Notes under the pieces: model-generated | Told to the model about the DNA's origin: nothing | Seen by the model: the letters and a program-made list of their open reading frames with translations, nothing else | Databases searched by the model: none | DNA from: Sambucus nigra | Lineage: Eukaryota > Streptophyta > Magnoliopsida > Dipsacales > Adoxaceae | Assembly (NCBI GenBank): GCA_949130495.1 | Contig: OX422215.1 | Span: forward strand, 71,005,244-71,069,243 | Length of the DNA: 64,000 nt | Reading direction: 5' to 3' | Shown: positions 57,370-64,000 of the stretch, one piece after another | Layout: every line of letters begins with the position of its first letter | How positions within the stretch are numbered: the first letter of the stretch is position 1 | Position numbers and translations under genes: made by a program

Positions 57370-58575
57370 ATCATTTCCTTCGACCGAGCAATATCTACTC
57401 CAATGAAATAACACAAGAATCCTAAGTTTTGGGTGTGGAATTATTCACTGAAATGAAGCTTCAAAACAGTTATACCTAAATCACCGATGATAAGAGGAAA
57501 AGCATTGGAATCCATACTGAATAACAACCTCACTCATGGTTCAAAGTCAAGGCCGATACCACAACGATGCGATCGGGTTGACTAGGTGTCGGTACCCATT
57601 AATCCGATTTTGAGTTACGAGTTGAGTTTTCAATTATTGGTATGAATCGACCATATATTTGTAATTTCTCGATAGTATCGGCTCATATCGGTGATATCGC
57701 GGTAGAATCGGCCCATATCGACGATATCACGTTAGTATCAACCCATATAAGTGATATATCGATCGAGATGGTATAAGTTACTAAGAATCGATATCTTTAT
57801 CTCAACTTCTAACTCACTCAATTGAGCCTCAATTTTGCTTCCATGTCACGATCGGATCAATCAATTTCAATTCGGTATAGGGTATATGAAGTTTTGTGTT
57901 CGCAAATCGGTTTTTGGGGGTTAAATCTCTCATTTCTTTTCTTGTAGTATTACTAGTTAGGTTATCTCCCATTTAACCTTCTTTTTATATATACTTAATT
58001 TGTATTAAAATGTATCATTATTCATATATCCTTAAAGTGTATGATTATTCACATTATATATATCCTTAATTAGTAATAGGTACTATTATAACATTCACAA
58101 AGAATATATTACTAAATATATATATTTTGATTTAGACAATGTTATGCATACTAAATGATGATTCAGTATAAATAATTAGACAATGTTATACATATTAAAT
58201 GATGATTTTGTACTTTTCTAAATGAGCCATGTTATTATTCTTATTTTTTTAGACTTTTCTGTATTTTTTAAAAATTTATAGTTCTCTATATATTTTATAG
58301 ATGCGTACTGCCCGAGATCGAGACCGATACTGAGTCAAAAATTGAGCATCCTCTTCATAGACCAATACCGAAACCTTGAATCATGACCTCGCTAAATTTA
58401 TCAAACCAAGAATGTGGCGATTGTTTCAAACCCTATAAAGCTTTATGCAACCAACATACTACATGCTCCTTCTTAGAAGAAAAGTATCTAGGTGGTTGAG
58501 CCATATAAAATTCCTAATGTAGGTCACCATGTAAAAAAACATTGTTAATGTCCAATTGTTATATTGGTTCTGAAT
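57370..58575 (-). pseudogene. Ty1/copia reverse transcriptase fragment, split by a hAT element
   Basis: Minus-strand sense at 58560-58394: NNVFLHGDLH, a stop, EFYMAQPPRYFSSKKEHVVC, WLHKAL, a stop, and GLKQSPHSWFDKFS. These correspond to the conserved NAFLHGDL and LYGLKQSPRAWF blocks of copia RT. It resumes beyond the inserted element (57526-57370) with EVVIQYGFQCFSSYHR and a decayed ILVL(YVDD)..GND-like block. Stops and frameshifts are frequent. No LTRs or other copia domains are recognisable nearby. Confidence 0.8.
57535..58385. mobile_element. hAT-like non-autonomous element, ~850 bp
   Basis: The left end CATGGTTCAAAGTCAAGGCC mirrors the complement of the right end, CATGATTCAAGGTTTCGG. The flanking 8 bp are ACCTCACT (57527-57534) and ACCTCGCT (58386-58393), a 7/8 match. 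Removing the element restores the copia RT reading across the site, which confirms the boundaries. The left half is rich in ATCGG/CCGAT words (ATCGGCTCATATCGG, ATCGGCCCATATCG), like the GAATCG-rich element in lipoxygenase intron 1. Confidence 0.8.
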
Positions 58576-60477
58576 AGGCTAATTAATTTGAGTGGATAGT
58601 GCATCATGTGAATCAGAAGACATGGAGGGACCACATATATTGATTGTGAAACACTGACAGGAGGACTCTCACACGCTTGATTACAGCGAGGAGGTCTTCC
58701 CATTTGTCCCAAATGTATGCCCAATACCACCACAATAGTTAACTTCCAACCAAACCTTATATTACATCCGTTACGATGTTCATGAGTCGAAGAATTATGA
58801 GTAGAATGAATCGATTCATCAACTACATGAGACTAAATATCTATAACAGAAGCCATAGCGTCACATTCTATTCACAACCACGCAAACACTGATGTACTAA
58901 ATATATGCAACTTCCACACAACAACCAACAAGGTATATAACCAATAAAGAAAAACAAAACCCAAATTAAGAAAAGAAACAATCTGCAAAGGCTGTTTTAG
59001 CCCACTTCTCACCCAAGAATACACTCAAAACTACATAGAGGAAGCTTTATCAAGTGCCAATACTGACCTAATTAAGTGAATGAACAAATTTGGGACTGTT
59101 ATAGCTTTACCCCAAATGCGAACAAAACTTTGTGGGCCAAGATCCACGTTATTCAATCATATTAGACACACCCCTATTCAAACATATCAAAATAGCCGAA
59201 ATTAAGAGATTTAAAAGATACCTATGTTCAGGACTATGTAAAAGGCTTAAAAAACTGGAAAAATCTTCAGAAATTTTGGAAGTATTTGCAACAAGAACCC
59301 TTTGCTCGGTTTTTCTGGGGGGAATTGACATCATGATCACATCGGTATTCAAATGGAGAAAAGAATTAACACTTTTACTAAGATATGGAGTTTAATCTTT
59401 AGAAAATTTTAAATTGTGCTATAACTTCCAATTTGTGGTGCTTTGAATGTGATAAGAAAATAACAGTAAAGAAATTTCTAGAATAACTAGTATAAGTTTC
59501 ATGAGTTTAACTATTAGGGTGTTTTGATGGCCAACGTTTTCCTGTAAATAAGGATTATGCCATGACCAATATTTATGCTTAAAAAGAATAAATTATTTTT
59601 GGCATACCATAAATACACTTCCTTTACACCTTGTTTCATATACATTAATAAATGATCTAGAGAATAATGAAGGAAACAGTACTAGAAAAGAACAATTAGA
59701 ACTGAACAATTAAGGAAATAGTACTAGAACAAAACAATTGGATTTCATATACGTTAATGAATGAGCTAGATAATAATCAATTCATGTTTAGTCTCGCAAA
59801 CTAATCTTTAACTAAAGTTTAGAATGTGTCTTTCTTGATCCAATATGGCCATTACTGAATTTATATCCATTGAAAGTGTAAAAAGAATGTTGATTGTGTT
59901 AAAAAAGAGTTTTTTTTAAAAGATGAAATGTTTAAACTTGAGTAATAATTGACGTCGACACAATCCATGTAAAACTAACAAATTTAATTCAATACACACG
60001 TGTAAAACTAAGAAATTAAGTCCCTGAATTGACGTTGACACAATCCATATCATATACAAATGACAAAGGTTCTAGACACAAATGCATTGAGAGCATCAAA
60101 ACAATGACCAAACCCTAAAAAAACTAACATGTTGAGGATGTTCTAATACTTGTATACCTTGGTAAAATGCATGGGGAATCAAAGAATAAACTACGTCTCA
60201 TATGCCCATTAGACGAAGCTACATGAAGCAATCCATATTCCATATTATTGGACAATATTAAACTTTGTTAGCAAAATTTGGAAAATGCGTGAAGTAAACT
60301 GATCAAACAAAACTCAAAATTTTATTATTTTTATTTTATGGTTGGCTCCAGAGCTCATTTATAATTAGCACTGACATATGTTGAAATGATCTAGAATTTA
60401 TAGTAAATGCAATCAACATTATCAGATTTCCAAGTTTTTTCTATAGCATTATCAATTTCGTAATAATTGAGATTTAA
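58576..60477. other. Intergenic DNA, no gene seen
   Basis: Short frames only (58545-58733 on the minus strand and 59132-59395 on the plus strand), without recognisable domains. Local duplications occur: a ~110 bp repeat around 59635-59785 (TTTCATATAC(A/G)TTAAT(A/G)AATGA) and another at 59945-60055 (GACGT(C/T)GACACAATCCAT). Confidence 0.5.
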
Positions 60478-60510
60478 CTAGGTATTAACCCGCGTGATGC
60501 GCGGGCCATA
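60478..60510 (-). mobile_element. Helitron 3' terminus
   Basis: On the minus strand a GC-rich hairpin (CCCGCGCATCACGCGGG) is followed after a few bases by CTAG and then T. This is the diagnostic 3' end of plant Helitrons (hairpin, short spacer, CTRR, insertion before T). The body would extend to higher coordinates. I could not identify the 5' TC end, and other insertions probably lie within it. Confidence 0.6.
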
Positions 60511-60991
60511 CTATTCTCATCGTTATTTTGTAAAAATTGAAAAATGAATGTGACATGAAAATCGGAGTATTATAGAGATTGACTTTCAGCAAAATGCATT
60601 ATTTAACATAATTTCTTTTCTTTGACATCTTTGAGAATTATTTAATTTGTTAGGATGTAATTTAGATGAGTATGTATGGTGAAGTCCATATATCACCTTT
60701 GAAGAACCTTCAGAGATGTTGTAGGACATATCTTTATAATTTCAGGATTCAAACTTGTTAATCGTGTAATATTCCCTTCCTTGAACCAGATTATAGTGAT
60801 TCAATTTAAGGTTAAACTGGTTCTCGAATCCAATCAATTTCTCAAGTTTTTCCGGTACATATGTGGCATCGTTCTATAATACAAAAATGCCAGGTAACCA
60901 AGATTGAGTATGGCACGCTAGTCTAAGGTATCATAGTCATACCTAGTAGTCTTGCAAATATCAACGACACTATCATAGCTAAAACAGTATG

Positions 60992-61058
60992 CACCAAGCA
61001 TCAAGCATCAAGCATCAAGCATCAAGCATCAAGCATCAAACATCAAACATCAAACATA
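60992..61058. repeat. (CATCAAG)n 7 bp tandem repeat
   Basis: About nine units of CATCAAG, the last ones changed to CATCAAA. Confidence 0.95.
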
Positions 61059-61580
61059 TGTGGCTGCAACCAACATAAAATAAATTGAAGTTGAACATAG
61101 AATATACCTTTACACGACTTTAAAGTGTCATATCTTAAAAAAAACTCACGATTCTTATAAAATAAACATAGTCACACATAAAGCCCTAAATCAATTTTGA
61201 ACACTAATTACCAATATCATTTGAATAATAAAAATAAACATAAAGCCTAAAAGTGACATTATTCACCCAGTGAGCCATGGCTCGCTGCTAAAATTACCAG
61301 AGCCTATTTTGTACCCATAAAATTGACATTTTTCAAATCTGTAAAGAAGAAACATCTAATATATGAGACTAAGGCTTGTTGCAAAGACGAAACCAAGACC
61401 AAGGCTGCTTGTAAACATTTAATATTTGAAACATTTTTCAGACCAATAAAGATGAAATATATGATATTTGAACATATAATATATGAGACATTTTTCAGAT
61501 CTGTGAGAATAAGAAAGATAAATAAAGAACACATATTATTCCCGAGATATGAAGGGTCTGAGAAGGTATTATTCGACGTG
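61059..61580. other. Intergenic DNA with a local duplication
   Basis: No gene. A diverged duplication of ATATGAGAC...TTTTTCAGATCTGT-like words occurs between 61325 and 61510, giving open frames on both strands that lack any domain. Confidence 0.45.
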
Positions 61581-61599
61581 AATGAGAGAGGGTAAAATC

Positions 61600-61741
61600 C
61601 TCCCAAGTAGATTCCTTTTCCAACCATTAATAAAGACCAGATTCCTTTCCCAAGCAGGCAGATTGATTCTCATTAAATATGTCCTTTATTCCATTCCTAT
61701 CTACACTTTGGCATCTTTAAATCCTTCTAAAGCTATTATTA
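61600..61741 (+). pseudogene. LINE RT C-terminal fragment
   Basis: Reads IKTRFLSQAGRLILIKYVLY, followed by SIPIYTLASLNPSKAIINF: the conserved LSxAGRxxLIKxVLxSIPxY block at the end of plant L1 reverse transcriptase. It is cut at about 61741 by the antisense fragment. Confidence 0.8.
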
Positions 61742-62206
61742 ATTTTTTTTTTTATAGAAAGACCCCCAATTTATTGATAGAAAGGTAGAAAAGCCCTACC
61801 AAGGCGGCATTACAAGAGATAAAGAGCTAGCTATAAAAAAGAATAAATTACTTTAGAAGCCTAATTGATGGAATGCCTTGTAAGTCCATCCTATAGCAAC
61901 CAATGGCGGATTTGGGAAGATCCTTAGCTGAAGAGAAGATTTTTTGTTGTTTATCCTCAATTCCATGGTTGGCCAAGCAGTCAGCAACCTTATTTGCCTC
62001 TCTCTAACAATGAGTGAAGGAGATGTCCAAATCTAAGTCCTTAATTTCTTTCAGAATGCCCAATAGAGACCAAGGAGGCTTTGGAATGATACCCTTGAGG
62101 ATGTTGATAATAAATTGAGAGTCAGATTCCACCTGTAATCTACTTAAGTTGAGATCTTTGCAGATTTTGAGACCATTGAGAATAGCAACACATTCAGCTC
62201 TCCCGG
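61742..62206 (-). mobile_element. Antisense LINE fragment nested in the LINE
   Basis: The plus strand begins with a run of T (61742-61752), i.e. the poly-A tail of a minus-strand insertion. Minus-strand coding from about 62206 reads PGRAECVAILNGLKICKDL, then VESDSQFIINILKG, then NKVADCLANHG with one stop. This is the second half of a LINE RNase H domain and the 3' end. It is a separate, heavily 5'-truncated LINE insertion, opposite in direction to its host. Confidence 0.75.
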
Positions 62207-63540
62207 GGATCAAATGGTATTAGAGCTAAAAGAAAATCTTGGATAAGTTGGAATTCTGTTTGTATGCCATATGCTGAATGTGGTTTAGAGGTGAGAAATT
62301 TAGAAGATGTATCTAAAGCTTTTTCTTACAAATTAGCTTGGAGATTGGCTAAATTTTTGAAGTATAAGTATAAGTATCAACATTCAATATCTTTTCAAGG
62401 TTATCATGTTATGAGAAGGATTAAGCATGTTCTTCCAGATATTGATGATCATATTATTTCTTGTGAGAATGAAAACATTTGGGCTCCTTTTACAGATGGT
62501 CAATTCTCTTTAAAATTTTCTTATCAGTTGATTAGAGGTCCTGGTATTGAAAACACATCATGGAAGCTTTTATGGTCTAAGAATATTCCACATAAAATTT
62601 CCATTTTTGTTTGGAAATGCCTTCATAGAGATGTTCCCATTGATGACAATATCAAGAGAGTTGGAATAAGATTATGTTCAAAATGTCAATGCTTCAGTTC
62701 TCAAGAGGAAACTTTAAATCAACTCTTCCTGTCTAGTAAGACTCCTGCTAAAGTATGGACTCATTTATTAATTTGCGTTGACATTATCCCATCTTGTAAC
62801 TCATTCAGGTCTATGATTATGTCTTGGTGGTTAATTCCTGCAAAAGGAGATGCTCTTAACTTTCTCTACCATGTTTTGCCTATGGTGATTTTATGGTAAA
62901 TCTGGAAAGCTAGGTGTCAAAGATTTTTTGAAGGTGTTGCTATGAAAGAGGAAGTTATTATTAGAAATGTTAAAGCTAGTATTATTTATATTAGTTATTC
63001 AAAAAATTTCATATCCCCTATTAACAAGCAGTCTACAGATATCATTTTTTTATTTCAATCTCAGAATTCAACTAAAACTTCCAAAATTCAGAATCATTAA
63101 TGGGAGAAGCCTCAAGTGGATTATTTGAAGTTGAATGTTGATGGATCTAGAAAAAGGAATACATATCTCAGTGGTATCGGAGGTATTCTAAGAGATTCAA
63201 AAGGTGATTTTAAATTAGCCTTTTCTATATTCACTGATCAAAATTCTAGTTTAATGGCTGAGTTGTTAGGTATTAAAACTGGCATTCAGTTATGTATAGA
63301 TAAAAGATTCAATAATATATTCATAGATACTAATTCAGAAGTATCTTTCCATTTAATTAGAATTGAGTTAAAACCTCTATAGAAGATGAAACCAATCTTA
63401 AAGGAGATTGCATAATTAATGGTTCTTAGTAATAGTCAAAATTTTCATGTTTAAAGGGAAAGAAATAATGTAGCTAATTCTTTGGCAACTTTAGCTTTTT
63501 CTAGTACAATTTCCTCTATTTTTAATTCTGTTTAGAATTA
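62207..63540 (+). pseudogene. LINE zf-RVT and RNase H segment, interrupted by stops
   Basis: Continues the plus-strand LINE after the nested fragment. GSNGIRAKRKSWISW leads into the open frame to a TAA at 62897-62899, and the same frame resumes with IWKARCQRFFEG. RNase H from 63116: DYLKLNVDGSRKRN, SGIGGILRDSKGDF and MAELLGIKTGIQLCI. A stop at 63380-63382 is followed by RERNNVANSLATLAF (expected HxxRxxNxxADxLA). At least three stops are present; it is not functional. Confidence 0.82.
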
Positions 63541-63701
63541 CCTATTGTAAGTATATGTTTCTACAAATTAGATAAGATAGTATTACCTAGATTAAGAAAG
63601 TTTTCTTGATTGTTTGTAAGGCCACCATGGAGAGGCTTTTTCTCCTTTTCAAATAAATTTAGGGAATTAATATCCTCTTAATAAAAAATGAGAGAGGGTA
63701 A

Positions 63702-64000
63702 TAGTAGATCTGAAGTCAAATGCATAAACAATAACAAATTCCTATATGTTAACCGAACAATTAAAATGAAATGATGTTAAATAAATGGAGCTAAATACGT
63801 GGTGTGACAGATTTCAGATAATGAGAAGACATATGAACACTTACGCTTATCGTCTATAAATAATAATTTAACTTAAGGTATTGGGATGTTCAGATGAACA
63901 TTGTTTATTGGTGCAATATGAGTTTTGTAACTTGAGTTTGATCAATTAACACCAAAATGACAAATAAATTGAACTATTCTATAAAAGCGATTGGAAAAAA
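63702..64000. other. Intergenic, no gene seen
   Basis: AT-rich sequence to the end of the window without a recognisable feature. Confidence 0.5.

Larger units (their letters stand above)
61596..63686 (+). mobile_element. 5'-truncated LINE (L1-type) with 15 bp target duplication
   Basis: The same 15 bp, AATGAGAGAGGGTAA, stands at 61581-61595 and 63687-63701. The 3' end has a short A-rich tail. Coding remnants on the plus strand are the end of the RT (SQAGRLILIKYVLYSIPIYT), the zf-RVT region (SWISWNSVCMPYAECGLEVR; FVWKCLHRDVPIDDNI) and a C-terminal RNase H (LKLNVDGSRKRNTYLSGIGG; ILRDSKGDF). The 5' truncation, variable-length duplication and A-tail are hallmarks of LINE integration. An antisense LINE piece interrupts it at about 61742-62206. 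Confidence 0.85.

Noticed and set aside
59132..59395. 87-codon plus-strand frame
   Set aside because: Overlaps an antisense frame of similar length, shows no domain, and sits in intergenic AT-rich DNA.

Overview
This window is nuclear DNA from a flowering plant, most likely a eudicot. It is AT-rich. It holds one multi-exon plant gene with GT-AG introns, a chloroplast 13-lipoxygenase, in a sea of plant transposable elements: CACTA, hAT, PIF/Harbinger, Helitron, LINE, Ty1/copia and Ty3/gypsy chromovirus and Athila-type elements. I saw no bacterial genes, tRNA or rRNA genes, or CRISPR arrays. The species cannot be named from this sequence alone.

Layout. (1) 1-8.7 kb: remains of a Ty3/gypsy chromovirus (decayed pol end, then a ~2.4 kb LTR with two internal tandem-repeat blocks). 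It is split by a 4.25 kb defective CACTA transposon with a TAG target duplication. The CACTA carries broken TNP2 and DUF4216 coding remnants and two long hairpins. (2) 8.7-10.3 kb: intergenic DNA with a 342 bp hAT-type MITE, then the lipoxygenase promoter. (3) 10.37-21.0 kb: a nine-exon, apparently intact type-2 13-lipoxygenase gene (911 aa). Its 4.8 kb first intron holds a Harbinger-like element that itself contains a hAT-like element. (4) 21.0-27.8 kb: gene-free AT-rich DNA with MITEs, a large inverted repeat and microsatellites. (5) 27.8-44.1 kb: a head-to-tail array of four ~4.3 kb units of a non-autonomous LTR retrotransposon (1.42 kb LTR, tRNA-Asp primer site, one ~300-codon reading frame of unknown function). 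Every copy is broken by one or two stop codons and the last unit is truncated. (6) 44.4-56.8 kb: a complete but mutated 12.4 kb Athila-type Ty3/gypsy element on the minus strand, with GTTTG target duplications, gag, protease, RT-RNaseH-integrase and the extra 3' ORF of this lineage. (7) 56.8-64 kb: a decayed copia RT fragment split by a hAT-like element, a Helitron 3' terminus, and a 5'-truncated LINE with a 15 bp target duplication, itself interrupted by an antisense LINE fragment.

How the parts relate. The lipoxygenase is the only functional-looking gene; it would oxygenate polyunsaturated fatty acids in plastids for the jasmonate and leaf-volatile pathways. The best candidate for something undescribed is the tandem array. 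Its ~1.5 kb 3' non-coding region and primer site match those of the adjacent Athila element, but its gag-pol is replaced by a single acidic ORF that I do not recognise. This suggests a non-autonomous derivative that relied on an Athila relative for mobility and was then amplified as tandem LTR-internal units.
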